Shown here: piece after piece, positions 1 to 11,173 of the stretch | Layout: every line of letters starts with the position of its first letter | Position numbering within the stretch: position 1 is the stretch's first letter | DNA from: Triglochin maritima | Lineage: Eukaryota; Streptophyta; Magnoliopsida; Alismatales; Juncaginaceae | Direction: 5' to 3' | Assembly (NCBI GenBank): GCA_963682175.1 | Contig: OY821777.1 | Span: forward strand, 6,961,501-7,025,500 | Length of the DNA stretch: 64,000 nt | Translations under genes and position numbers: made by a program | Notes under the pieces: generated by a model | Databases searched by the model: none | Seen by the model: the letters and a program-made list of their open reading frames with translations, nothing else | Told to the model about the DNA's origin: nothing

Positions 1-74
1 TTCTTAGAACAGGGCGTGTGGGCGAACTCCGCCCACAACATTTTTATACCAGGGTTTATATTAATAAAACATCA

Positions 75-920
75 TCAAACTATACATTTAAACTTTGAAT
101 AGTTGAATAGTACGTGAGCGTTGGTGCAAGTGGACGTTGCCTTACCTTCTCCATTATACTCAAGGTGGATGTTGTTCAACTCCACACCGCATGGCAGCTT
201 CTTGCTACATACCAGATTAACAGCAACATTTGTGCTCGATGTTCCTCGGATGTTCTTGAACTTGATGTTGCTAATCTTCACATTAGATGGAGCCTGCAAT
301 ACAATGCGCGTGATATATGTTCGTTCATGTTATGATTTATAAGTTGTAACGGTAAAGAGTTATGTCTAACCATTACGTTAAATATTTACCTTGTTACTGC
401 AACCTCCAGTTGGGCAGTATTCTTGGTCGATGATAACCGGATTGGCGACATCATTCATCACAATATTTTCAAAAGTGAAGTTTCTAGCAGCAAGGGCCGT
501 GGAATCTTCCCACGTCTTGATCCGGACACCGTTGGTGGTCTTGGTGAGGGTGCAATTGCTGACGTGGATGTCGGTGACATCCTTGTCGTCCTCGTACTTG
601 CCCAGGCTACCCACACTGATGCCATGACCAGGTCCGCAGAACACACTCGATATCTTAACTCCAGCCGTACCGGGTCCGATGGAGATGCAGTCATCGCCTG
701 TGCCGATTTTGGAGTCGGTGACCTCAATGTTGGATGACACGCCAATGTGGATGCCATCGGTGTTGGGGCTCTCATCGGGCGCAGTGATTGTGACACCTTT
801 GAACTTGAGGTTGTGGGAATTGAACACCATTACGTGGAACATCTTGCTGTTCAGGGATCTAATGCTTTCCACCAACGAGTTGTTCACTGATCCAAACGTG
901 AGAGATTGCATGCAATTTAA
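75..920 (-). pseudogene. 5'-truncated exopolygalacturonase (GH28)
   Basis: Pectin-degrading glycoside hydrolase family 28; plant members of this type are secreted and often pollen-expressed. Two exons are readable on the minus strand: about 920-390, then 293-75. The donor after AACAAG (GT at 389-388) and the acceptor TTGCAG before 293 join in phase 0. The first exon holds all GH28 hallmarks in order: NTDGIH, GTGDDC, CGPGHGISVGS and RIK. The second exon is the normal C-terminal part with conserved cysteines and stops at 75. The N-terminal part (signal peptide and first beta-helix coils, roughly half the protein) is not found upstream; a Harbinger remnant begins within about 300 bp. I therefore read it as a truncated gene. 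An upstream exon separated by transposons beyond my recognition cannot be excluded. Confidence 0.8.
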
Positions 921-1246
921 TTCACAATGTACATACGTAGTCCTGATTACAAATGAAAACATGAGCACCTACAAATATCCTTGTGTTTCAGCCTACTTCT
1001 TGAGTTCAGCAAGTGTTTCTTTATCGAATTCGTTATTGTTTCATTCTTCATCAGAGCAAATAGGGCATCAAGTTTCTTGTTGTTGAGTTTTATTTGGAAA
1101 TTCGCCTCAGCTTCGATGTGTTCCTCTACCCCCATTTTTCGTAACGTAAGTATTTTTACTCTTTCACTTTTGCATTATATTCAATTTGTTTCCCCAGTTC
1201 TAACATATCAGGATTAAGTTGTGCCTGATATTGGAACGAATTTGTT

Positions 1247-1411
1247 GATGATCAACCTGGAAATTCCGTGAACGACGAGGTTCGGTATTCTACTGACCGT
1301 GTAATGGATATTACGAGGTGCTTGAGAAGGAGAGATCAATTGCGTGATCGCACCACACATTTGAACATATATGGCAACGTTTTGGAGGAAATGCGTCTTG
1401 ATGTATTTTAA
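1247..1411 (+). pseudogene. Harbinger/PIF transposase C-terminal remnant
   Basis: A 54-codon open stretch ends at TAA 1409-1411. It carries a motif like the C-terminus of PIF/Harbinger DDE transposases: R-R-x-Q-L-R-D-R-T-T-H-L, then a degenerate D-L-x-E-x-W-like tail. No upstream catalytic part is visible, and the sequence just 5' is not coding. It lies 370 bp before the Harbinger-type terminus at 1783-1789, so both probably belong to one decayed element. The call rests on this short motif and on the neighbouring terminus. Confidence 0.45.
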
Positions 1412-1789
1412 GTTTAATATTTAATGATGTATTTTTAGTTTTAGTTTTTAAAATTCCGGTTAATGTACTATGTAATGTGGTTTCCTAAATTTTAATAATA
1501 TTTTCGTATTTTTTAATTAAATGTTAATTCAAAACAAATGAATTGTTGATATTAAATAATTACGATAATGATTATTAATATATTTTGTTGATTGTTGAAA
1601 GAGTTGTAGAGAGAATAATAAAAATAATGACGTGACAACAAATACTATATCGTGACTGGATGAATAGGGTAATGGTTAAAGATTTTGTAGGGGGGTTGGT
1701 TTGTGCTGACGTGGAGGAGAGAGAAGCTGATGTGGCTGAGAGAGAAACCGAGACGTCCGGAAACTGCCCGGGCGCCGTCAATGATGCTC
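1412..1789 (+). mobile_element. Right end of a Tourist/Harbinger-type element
   Basis: The last 130 bp closely resemble the right ends of the MITEs ending at 51567 and 57750: a GCTGACGTGG block, repeated GAGAGAAAC, a CCGGGCGCCGT block and terminal GATGCTC followed by TTA. TTA is the usual Harbinger target duplication. I could not find the matching left terminus; it may have been lost in the rearrangement that truncated the polygalacturonase. Confidence 0.6.
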
Positions 1790-2023
1790 TTATCATTTTA
1801 GGGTGTCAATCCTTAGGGAAATTGGGTGATTTTAGAATTGGTTTACGTGAAAATATTATGGAGTTCCACAACTTCCGAAAATTTACAGATAGCTTATTAG
1901 GATTATATAGTTGTAAGAATGCGGCTTCATATATCACACACTTTAGATGAGTTCACTGGCTTCCACTTTTAACCAAAGATTTTTTGGTAGATTTTCCTTA
2001 GAATAATTATCTTGTCCTTGTGA

Positions 2024-2833
2024 TAGGGGTGTAATCGATTTCTAAACGAGCGATCCGAGTCTGCTCAAGATCAGCTCGTTAAGGGTTTCGAGCGGAAAAT
2101 TCTGCTCGTGCTCGGTTCGACCTGCTCGCGAGCGGCTCACGAGCGGCTCGTTAACCTAAACCTTTTTTTTGGTATTGAATTCCTAATAATGTTGTCCTAA
2201 CAAGTAAATTATAAAATTACTTAAGACAAATATAATAATAGTTACTAACACAATTTTAAAATTTACACCTAAAATAAAACACAATCTTATAAATTATACG
2301 ACAACATCAACATCTTATAAATAAAGATTATACACTTGGATAAAACAAAATCAATACAATATTAAAATCAAACACAATCTCCTAAATTATAAGACAGCTC
2401 ACAACATCAACATCTTATAAATAAGATCATCCACCTGACCCAAACCTTAATTTATTTGAACTTTTGGTGTAGAAAAGAATGAGAAAAGGAAAAGAAATAA
2501 TAATAATGGAAAAAATGAAAAGTTTAGGACTAATAAGGTTTTGATTCTTATGAGTATTTTGGTTTGTCAAATGGATTGTTGGGTTTGGTAAATTAGTTTA
2601 TTAAACGAGTTTAACACTTTACCGATTGGGTAATTGGATAGAATATTCAGGTTAATCAAATAATTGGATATAGTAATCAGGTTTCGAGCGATAATGGAGC
2701 GAGCATCGAGCGAGTATCGAGCGAGCGGGGTCTGCTCGTGCTCGGCTCGTTACTAACCGATCCGAGCAATTTCGAGCAAAATCAGAGCAAAATCGAGCGA
2801 TCTATCGATCCCGAGCAGAACTTGACAGCCCTA
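2024..2833 (+). mobile_element. Non-autonomous hAT element, family A copy 1
   Basis: The element starts TAGGGGTGTAATCGA and ends with the complement of TAGGGCTGTCAAG. It is flanked by an exact 8-bp target duplication CCTTGTGA (2016-2023 and 2834-2841), diagnostic of hAT transposition. Both subterminal regions are dense in GAGC/GCTCG motifs (CGAGCGAG, TGCTCGTGCTCGG), which probably serve as transposase binding sites. The middle is AT-rich with no coding capacity. A second copy in inverted orientation lies at 43130-43934. Confidence 0.92.
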
Positions 2834-2841
2834 CCTTGTGA

Positions 2842-3030
2842 CAAAGAAGTTGTTTTTCTTTCTTTTCAACTTAATAAATAAATATATATACATAAATATA
2901 TCTTGTTTTTTATTACTGATGTGATTGACTTTGATTATTAAGTAGATTGTAGAAAATATCCTATCTATTATGGTTTGTTATGAGTTGGGAATCTAATACA
3001 CAATGGCCGAAGGGTATACACCAATGTTCT
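2842..3030. other. AT-rich spacer
   Basis: No coding or RNA feature is visible between the hAT element and the next transposon. Confidence 0.5.
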
Positions 3031-3032
3031 CG

Positions 3033-4200
3033 GACCGCCTAGGCGACTGGGGGCCTCCGGTCACCTAGGCGGTTGTGCGACCGTCCTGGCCGGGTTTTTT
3101 AATACAATTAAATTTTATAAAAAAGATAAAAAATCAGGAAAAATCGGGAAAATAGGAAAAAATGCACAAATATTATCTAAAAATATCATACATGTTTAAG
3201 CTTCGAAAAGACACATAGCTCTTCGACCAAGGTCTCATTAGGCACCCCATCTACCCACCTAAACACTTAGGTATACAATTTATTGCTTAGCAGTACGATT
3301 ACAAAGGTAACTCAGAGTTTATACAATAGCAGATAAGAGAGAAATTAGTATTACAAACTAACTAACTAATTCCATTGGAGACATTGATCTAATGTCCAAC
3401 TGGGAACCATATCATATCCTCCACCACTATCAGAGTCGTCAGAGTGATTCTCGTTCGGATTGTCGACGTAGACATCATCTTCTTCAGTTTCTTCATCGTC
3501 GGATTAGACCTGGATCTCTAGAACTAATGTGAACGATGACATCATCCATGCCACCACCTAATAATGGCACGTCAGATGCAGTGGAACACCGCGCGTCAGA
3601 TGCAGTGGACATGGATCGAGCAAAGCGTCTCCGTGAAGAAGAATGTCCTAAAGCTGCTTCCTCGGCATCGGCCCATGTAAGCTCCTCTCCTGCGAAGACC
3701 GGATCTTCAGTTTCTACCAACCACGGATGCTCGTCGAAGAGATCGTAGTCCACACTGATGGGGTCATAAAATCCGGGCTTCTCCATTCTTTGCTGAAACC
3801 ATTGCCTTAACTTTTGGTTGTAGTTCACATACACAAAGTCATTCATCTTCTTCACAGCCAACCTGTTCCTTCTCGTTGATTGCAACTGCTCGAAGACACT
3901 ACAATTCCGCTCACAACCTGATGCCAAGCATGTCAATCCCAACACCCTCAGGGTCAACCTCTGTAATGCGGTCTCTCCGAGAATTATGAAGAAGAAAAGA
4001 ATGAGAGATGTGTGAAAAATGAAGAGGTTTGGAGGGGTTTATATAGGATTTGGGGTAGTGGCAAACTTGTAATTTTTGAAGAAAAAAATAAAAAAAAATA
4101 AAAAAATAAAAAAGGAGAGAGCCGTTGGAGAGCCTCCAACGGCTCTCGCCTAGGCGAAGCGATCGCCCAGGTGACCACCACGACGGGTGGTCGCCTACCA
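3033..4200 (-). mobile_element. Decayed hAT transposon carrying a transposase 3' end
   Basis: Both ends carry GCCTAGGCGA-rich subterminal sequence and a terminal AATGTTCT / AGTGTTCT-like inverted repeat (near 3033 and 4190-4200). I could not find a clean 8-bp duplication, so the exact borders are approximate. It contains the hAT transposase tail described separately. Everything upstream of the dimerisation domain is missing, so this is an internally deleted copy. Confidence 0.7.
3366..3957 (-). pseudogene. hAT transposase C-terminal dimerisation domain
   Basis: The reading frame from 3957 encodes a typical hAT C-terminus: L-x-L-T-C-x-A-S-x-C-E-R-N-x-S-V-F-E, then a K/R-R-N-R-L block, N-D-x-V-Y-V-x-Y-N, and a later D-x-x-W segment. 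This is the hAT dimerisation region found with DUF659-type transposases. The frame stops at 3493. An acidic D/E/S-rich tail of the kind usual at the end of these proteins continues in another frame to a TAG at 3366, so a frameshift or small intron lies near 3490. The RNase-H-like catalytic core is absent. Confidence 0.8.
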
Positions 4201-4357
4201 GAACACTATATTTGTTCCAAGATGAGTTATATTAACATACTTGGAATTCTATCTCGGATTCATGGAAGTGAATTTTCTTTTGGACTTTAAAAAAACGTGG
4301 GCTGGGCTAGTTCAGCCCACGGCCGTGGTGGTGGTTTGCTGGTTATACAGTATAGAC

Positions 4358-4971
4358 TAGGGCTGGCAAATTCGTGTTTCGTGTCGTGTTTGACACGAAC
4401 ACGAATTGACACGAACTGTTTTTCCTCGACCCGAACACGAACACGAACACGAATTAATAAGAAATAGTCGACACGAACACGAACACGAAAATCTAATCTT
4501 AAACCCGAACACGAATTTGGTAACCCGAACACGACCCACGTTGACACGAATCCATTTTTCGTGTTCGTGTTGACACGAACACGAATTAACCCGAATAACT
4601 CGAACTGACTTGTTTGACACGAATTTTTACAAACATGAATTAATCTGAACACGAAATAACATGTTTGACACCAATTATGACATGTTTAACACAAATTTAC
4701 ACAAACACGAATTAAAACGAACACGAACTAGCAAGTTTGACACTAATTACACGAAACATGAACTCGACCCGAATTACAGTTCGCGTTATTCGTGTCAACC
4801 CGAATTACACGAAACACGAAATACTCCAACCCGAACCCGACCCGAATTACAGTTCGTGTCATTCGTGTCGACCCGAATTACAGTTCGTGTCATTCGTGTC
4901 GACCCGAATTGTGATATTTAGTGTCGGGTTCGAGTTCAAGTTTCGTGTCATGACCCGAACTGCCAGCCCTA
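4358..4971. mobile_element. Non-autonomous hAT element, family B
   Basis: Terminal inverted repeats TAGGGCTGGCA / TGCCAGCCCTA are flanked by an exact 8-bp duplication GTATAGAC (4350-4357, 4972-4979). The interior is almost entirely short direct and inverted iterations of ACACGAA / CCGAA / TTCGTGT. No coding capacity is expected; open frames here follow the repeat. The dense hexamer array resembles the transposase-binding subterminal repeats known for hAT elements, but here it covers nearly the whole element. Confidence 0.93.
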
Positions 4972-5358
4972 GTATAGACTATAGACGTTGTAAAGCATTT
5001 CTGTTGTGCAAGGGAATGCTAGCTCCACTTTGTATTATCAGAAATTATAGTCTGTCAGTCGTATATCGAAATCCATCATCTTTTAGTCTTATTTGAAGTC
5101 TATTTAGGGTTGAACCCAAAACAAAAAAAATCTATTAAATTAATAAACGTAACACAGAGCCTTCGTTAACAGAAATCAACATCCAAATGGGATCCGGATC
5201 ACGAAAACTGTTTACCATGGTATGGTTTCTACATGTTTTTCGTTTTACCCAAAGAAACCAAAAACACCCCCAAACTGTTTCGCCTTGGTTTCCAACCGTA
5301 GCTATCCTAAGTACTTAGGGATGGGTTTGGTTTCTTAAAAACCATTTACACCAAACAA

Positions 5359-5880
5359 GAGGGTTGTAAATGGGTATGGTCAAAATCGTTTAACCGTCAC
5401 AACCGAACCGACGGGTAGAGTCACGCGTTGTAAAAATCATAATCGTTTAATAAATATGCGGATAAGGTTCCATGATTTAATCTTTCCGTTTAACTACGAA
5501 ACATATATATAATATTTTGTTATATATATTATATACATATACTTTTTTGTATTATTATTGTCATTATGTGTGGATGTTTGATGTTTTATATGAATTTGTG
5601 AGTGTTTTTATTATGATTTTTTGGAGATTTTTATTATAATTTTTTGAACAAGTTTGACAAGTTTTTATAGATTTAACCAATTACCAAATTCTTATATCGA
5701 TTTTAGTATCTATTAAGTTTTAACAATATAGTCATTTAACCGCCCAAAACCGTTTAATTAAATTAAACGGGTAGAGTCATGAGTAGAGGTAAAAATAAAT
5801 GTATTTCTAACCGAACCGCAAATCGTTTAATTAGACGAGTAATGTCATGGGTAAGCTTATAACTGCCCACGAACCGCTCA
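5359..5880 (+). mobile_element. hAT-like MITE, family D copy 1
   Basis: It begins AGGGTTGTAAATGGGT and carries repeated ATCGTTTAA / AACCGTTTAAT motifs and a final CGAACCGCTCATTTA. The second copy (6486-8211) aligns in order, including the internal TGTGTGGATGTTTGAT stretch. The right end is disturbed by the next MITE, and no target duplication was identified. Confidence 0.6.
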
Positions 5881-6474
5881 TTTAGAACATCATTAACATG
5901 GTCATCCCTCGTGGATGACCCTCAGACCACCGCGGATGATTGGTTGGCCGACTATTTTTTTATTTTTAAATATTTAATTTTTTTTTGGTTTTGGTATTTA
6001 TTTTAATAATTAGGGGGTTATATTTTGATAAATAATTAGTATTTAAGTAGTTGTAGTTTATATTTTGATAATAATTAAGGTTATGTTCATTATATTTTGA
6101 TAACGTTAGATTTTCAAGATCTAAAATGTCGTGGAGCGAGACCGGTTAAGTGTGGAACGCCGCTTATCGGGGAGCGAAACCCCCGACCGACTCGTTAAGT
6201 GTATTTTATGTTGTGTAATATTAGAATTATATCGTGTTTTATAATTAGGATTATGGTTTATTATATTATACTGAAATACGCCAACTTACTGTAGATAAGG
6301 CATCACGGACGTATCGTAGATAAGTATGTTAAATAAATAAAGTATATGTAATTTGAAAATAAATAAATTATTAATATTTTTGTTAAATATAAATGATTTT
6401 GAAATATAATAAAAGTTTAGAATAAAATTAATGACGTGGAGGAAATAAAATGGGATGACTTAGGTCATTGTTAA
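5876..6474. mobile_element. Probable Tourist-like MITE
   Basis: The ends are imperfect inverted repeats: ACATCATTAACATGGTCATCC on the left and the complement of GGATGACTTAGG...GTTAATG on the right. The left terminus follows TTA. The interior has no coding capacity. Borders are approximate and the right duplication is unclear. Confidence 0.45.
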
Positions 6475-6485
6475 TGGGTGAAAAT

Positions 6486-8211
6486 TAGGGCAGTAAATGA
6501 GTTGGGTAAAAACCGTTTAACCGTCCTAACTGAACTGACGTGTATGATCACGAGCTGTAAAAATCATAATTGTTTAATAAATGAGCGGATAAGGATTGTG
6601 AAAATCATAACCGTTTAATAAATGACAGATAAGGTTATATGATTTAATCCGTCCGTTTAACCGCAAAACATAATAAACATATATAATATTTTGTTATATA
6701 TACTATATACTATATACCTATAATTGTTTGCATTGTGTGTGCACGTGGGTCTGGTTGGGTCGGGTTTGTGTCCTAACTCGACCCAACCCGAAAAATTTGG
6801 GTTTCCGAAATACTCAATCGGAACCCGAACCAATTTGGGTTCAACCCAACCCGACCCAAAATTTTGGGTTGGGTTGATTCGGGTTAGATCCGAATCAACG
6901 AAGAAAAACCAAAGTTATCCTGATTTAATCCAAAACTACTCAAGTTAAAAATAGATCGATATGGTTAACAACTTAACATCATTTGAATTCAAATTCGTAT
7001 CCGACAACTACAACCAAAATTATATAGCAACCAATGCATACGAACGTTTTATTACATGATTTCCAAGTTATCCAAATTTAAATCCAAAACTACTCAAATT
7101 AAAAATAGATTGATATGGTTAACAACTTAACATCATTTGAATATCCGGCTACCACAACCTTGATTACAGTATACTCGATTCGTATTTCTAAAATTGGCAT
7201 GTACGAACCATGCAGGAGACTTGTTATCCACATGTAATTTTAAATGAAGTTTATAACATACGTGGACGGAATTCGACGACGAAGCAGTGTTGGCGTTGAT
7301 CGACGCGTGTTGGTGTTTAGCAGTTCGGCGGGATCAGCTGAGGGGGTTGACGGGAGGAAGAGGCGAGGGGGCTGACTGGAGGAAGAGGCGAGGAGGTTGA
7401 GGAGTGAGGCCGTGAGGGGCATGACCGGAGGAGAGGCTGTCCGTCGTCTGAGGGGAGGCCGGAGGGAGTGAGGGGGAGGATCGACAGAGGTGGAGGACCG
7501 GAGGAGGTGGAGTGAGGGGGAGGATCAGAGATTCGGAGGAGTGAGGGGGCGATAGGGATTGAGGCTGTCGGCTGGAGGGGTGAGGAGGTGGAGACGTGGA
7601 GTGAGTGGGAGGAGGTGGAATGAGGCTGATTGTGAGGGGATTATGCTTTAGATTTAGGGTTTCTTTTTATTAGGATGGAGTGATGGACGGTCAAGATTGG
7701 ATGTGTTACGGAATAATTCGGTTTTCGGGTTGACTCGAAAATTCGTTTTTCAAATTGTTTCAACCCATCCCAACTCAACCCGAATCCCTTCCTAACTCGA
7801 CCCGACCACTCAGGTTCAATTCGGTTTTCGGGTTCAACCTGACCTGTGTGCACCCTTAATTGTGTGGATGTTTGATATTGTTTTATATGAATTTGTTGAT
7901 GTTTAGATTATGAATTTTTGGAGGTTTTGATTATAAAATTATAGATGTTTTTGATGTTTTTAATAAGTTTGACAAATTTTTATCTATTTAACTATTTACA
8001 CAATTCTTATATCAATTTTAGTATACATTATTAAGTTTTAACCATATAACCGCTCAAAACCATTTAATTAAAGTAACCGGGTATGTTCACGAGTAGAGTT
8101 AAAAATAAACGAGTTTAAAATCGAAACGCGAACCGTTTAATTAGACGAGTAAGATCATGAGTAAGCCCTATAAGTCTATAACCACCCACGAACCGTCTAT
8201 TTAAAACCCTA
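6486..8211 (+). mobile_element. hAT-like MITE, family D copy 2, split by an insertion
   Basis: Starts TAGGGCAGTAAATGA and ends with the complement of TAGGGTTTTAAATAG. The candidate 8-bp flanks GTGAAAAT / GTAAAAAG match at six of eight positions. Its body is homologous to copy 1 but is interrupted at 6740-7858 by a second hAT-type element. Confidence 0.65.
6740..7858. mobile_element. Nested hAT-type element, family E
   Basis: An exact 8-bp duplication ATTGTGTG (6732-6739 and 7859-7866) marks its insertion into family D copy 2; removing it plus one duplication restores the sequence seen in copy 1. Subterminal regions are rich in CCCGACCC / GGGTTGGGTC motifs, and the right end reads TGTGTGCACCCTTA. 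The segment 7300-7640 is unusually G-rich (GGAGGTGGAG, GAGGGGGAGG) compared with its surroundings. It could be captured GC-rich gene 5' sequence, but I recognise no protein there. Confidence 0.8.
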
Positions 8212-8219
8212 GTAAAAAG

Positions 8220-8960
8220 TAAGAAGAAATATGAGTCGTGATGAAGGGAGATAGTAATAGAAAAAGAAAAGAAAAGTGGATGAACTACGTCGTTACTGCA
8301 GATGATATTACCGAGATACCACACAACCTATTGATTCTACACGCAAAACACGCTAAAAAGTTACGTTGTAGCTTTTGTTTTGGTTTGACGTGATCACAAA
8401 ACGCCTTTGAAGACGCATCCAAACGAGACCAGAGTAGTACGTCTCAATTTTCTAAAACAGCTGTAAGAAGGAACCTACCATGTGAAGAAGTTCATCGGAA
8501 CAAGTATAGTTTATGCATTTCTCAAGTAGTGGGATGATTTCTTTAAGTCAGGTGGGGACGTGTAGAAATTCTATTGTGGAAATATGTGTATAATTTGCTT
8601 AGACGTGAAGCTATAACTTTCCAACTGATTTTCCCCAGTTTAAAGCCACAGTATCCCCCGCTAATATTATAAAAACACTGAATTGGAAATTCTGACTTCG
8701 GATCTACAAGCACCAGATTACTACTACCATTGAAAGGACTCCTTTATATCAACGTTGTTCACATGTTGTGCGTATCTGTCTCACATTGTGGACTCGTTTA
8801 ACTTCTAAACAGATGTTTTAGTTCTAGATGTCCAAAAATAATCCAACTTCTGTGGATAAAATAATAACGTTTTCATCATAGACAACAAAACAGTAAAACA
8901 AAACCACAGGTCCACAGCACAAATATAGACAACAAATAAAGAATACCAGTTTATTTCATA
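8220..8960. other. Spacer without recognised genes
   Basis: AT-rich sequence downstream of the first AG-peptide gene. I see no convincing coding region, repeat or RNA. Confidence 0.5.
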
Positions 8961-9062
8961 TATTCGTCCAAACTACACAAGAATGTATGGACCAAACAAA
9001 CAATCATATAACAATCTGTCATGAATACCTAACACACAAAACACTCTCTCGGACCTCCAAAT

Positions 9063-9254
9063 CTACTGCCTGGCGAAGAGGAAAGACAAAATCAGAGAAG
9101 ACACCACCATCATCCCGGAAACCCCAACTCCGAACGCCGCCCCGGTGTCCATGTTCGGGGACGGAGCCGGAGCGTCCATCTGAGCAGCGGACATCGTCGC
9201 CATGGCAACGGCGAAGAGAACCATCAGAGCGGCGGCGGCACCAGCACGAGCCAT
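9063..9254 (-). CDS. Arabinogalactan peptide (AG-peptide), GPI-anchored
   Basis: The 63-residue precursor has the three-part build of plant AG-peptides. Residues 1-24 form an Ala-rich signal peptide ending SAAQ. A tiny mature core, MDAPAPSPNMD, carries the Ala-Pro/Ser-Pro motif that is hydroxylated and O-glycosylated with arabinogalactan. A hydrophobic C-tail (about residues 40-61) is the signal exchanged for a GPI anchor. The product is expected on the outer face of the plasma membrane or in the wall. The ATG at 9254 is the only sensible start, the gene is intronless, and a TATA box lies about 112 bp upstream. Its neighbour across the MULE is a second AG-peptide in head-to-head orientation. 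Too short to name the exact AGP subclass member. Confidence 0.9.
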   Translation of the reverse strand: MARAGAAAALMVLFAVAMATMSAAQMDAPAPSPNMDTGAAFGVGVSGMMVVSSLILSFLFARQ

Positions 9255-9365
9255 TTGGGGGAGAAAGGGAGGATTAAGGTAAGGGGTTTAAGATCTGAGA
9301 TCTGTGAAGCGAGTAGTACTCGAGATCTGGAAGTGTTGAGTGGTGGAGTTGGGGTGGAAGGGGAG

Positions 9366-9372
9366 TTTTATA
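9366..9372 (-). promoter_or_regulatory. TATA box of the minus-strand AG-peptide gene
   Basis: On the minus strand this reads TATAAAA, about 112 bp before the ATG at 9254, which would place transcription start near 9335-9340 and give a leader of about 80 nt. GC-rich sequence with ACGCG/CACGCG motifs lies just upstream (9390-9490). Confidence 0.7.
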
Positions 9373-9499
9373 GGGGTGATGTGTGGGGTCCACGCGGAAC
9401 GTGGACAACTGGATTCGGGCTGGATAGGTCGGCACGCGAAACGGCGAGATCCGCGTGACCATTTGGATCGTTGACGCGTGGCGGGCGGTTACAACGGTC

Positions 9500-10823
9500 G
9501 TTTTGCGTCTGCCCCAGTTCACACGCTGTGATTTTTTCCACCTAATTTTTGTTTGTTTGCAGTCTACCCCTCTTACTTCTTTGTTATTGGTTAGCGCGAA
9601 TGAATTTATACGTGGTCAAGCTTGCGATTCCACGGGGCGTGTGCTTGGTCAGCGTTCTGTGCTCGATACTTTTCACGGTCATCGGCGATGTGAGGGACGA
9701 TTAGAACAGGTATTATCTAAGAAAATTGTCCAAGACCAAAATTTAAAATTATTTCAAGTAGTAAGTAATATACAATATTTTTCAAAATGTATGACAAAAT
9801 ATCATGGGTGTGGGCACACATTCTTTCTAAATTTTGATAATCTTAAGGAACCAAAAAATACTAGATTTTTGTTTCTACAATTCCTTAATTTTCTTAATAT
9901 TCTTCGAATTTGATGAAATCATTCTTAGTTTCAGTATATGTATCTTTCAAGTGTGGAACCACCATCACTTAATTTTCAAATTTATGAGGAATCAATGAAA
10001 TACACCATTTTTCTCCAAGCAATTCATTGTTTTTCCTAATGTTTCAAAGGCTCTTCAATATTTTGATTTTGAGTTTACATTACATTTAATGAAGTGTATT
10101 TTAGTAATTACACATACATTATCTTAAAACTTGCAACAAAAGGACCAAAACATTGTCAATTTCATGAGTTCGGAGAAACAATAAAAAATAACTATTACCC
10201 AATACATGTATTAGACATAAATACTAGGATGACCCCTTAAAGGAAGTGTACTCGTTTTGTGTCTAGTATGAAATTGTGATTCCTATTATGGATGAACAAT
10301 TTATATTTGATAACCAACCAGGTGAAAGGGTTCAAAAAATAACAAATCTTCATCATTATTGTGCTAGTTGTTTTACTTTGTCATAAAAACAAGACTCAAA
10401 GAATTAAACGGTCCTTTAATGTAACAAATATAAAATTATTCATCTACATGTTGTGTTTAGATCCAAGTTATTCTTCATTGTGTTAATAGACGAACAAATT
10501 TGTTTAGCAAAATATTATCCTAATGAGTTCTCCATTATACATCTTGTCAGACTGTCTGATGAGCTTTAGACATATATTTTTAATATGCATAGTTCAGATA
10601 ACTTTTGTAACTCGGAAGAAATTGATACTTTAACGGACAAAATGATTGAGAAGAAAAATAATAATATATACCCAGTTTTACTTATTACTGAGATTGACTT
10701 TAACACTTTTCTTTGCAATTGTAACCATTAAAATGCCATTTTCTGGCAATGAATATTGTCAAAAGCCGTTTGTGTAAAATCGAACAAAGGATGACCGGTG
10801 GATCGACAATTTGATGTCTTAAA
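9500..10823. other. Upstream spacer, no recognised gene
   Basis: After about 9700 this becomes AT-rich. A 152-codon open frame from 9455 has no family resemblance and is judged to be chance. Confidence 0.5.
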
Positions 10824-11173
10824 TTGAAAAAAGAGTCCTTATACACGGACGCGGGCGTCCGTGACGCGCCCTACGTGGCTTCAAAAAGTGGAGGAGTCAG
10901 CGTCTACTCGGATTGCCATGTCACGCTTTCCTTCCGAATGCGCCTTAAATTGTTTTAAATTTTTTTTGACGGTTTTCGAAGAAGGACGGTTCGTTTCCAG
11001 ATTAGACAGCGGCAGACACCCTACGAACGACGGTTCGGATACCGAGGAAGATAACATATCCAGAACTAAAGGGAGACTCTCGCTTTCTTTCTTTCTTACC
11101 TGTGAACGTAGGAAGCGCACCTGTGAAGCTTTCCCGACTTTCTTTCCCTGTGAAGCGCACCTTGTAAACGATA

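Noticed and set aside
947..1135. 62-codon minus-strand frame between polygalacturonase and Harbinger remnant
   Set aside because: Charged and helical-looking but not assignable; it might be an ORF1 scrap, too weak to call.
9455..9913. 152-codon plus-strand frame upstream of the first AG-peptide
   Set aside because: It starts in that gene's promoter region, runs into AT-rich spacer and shows no domain features.
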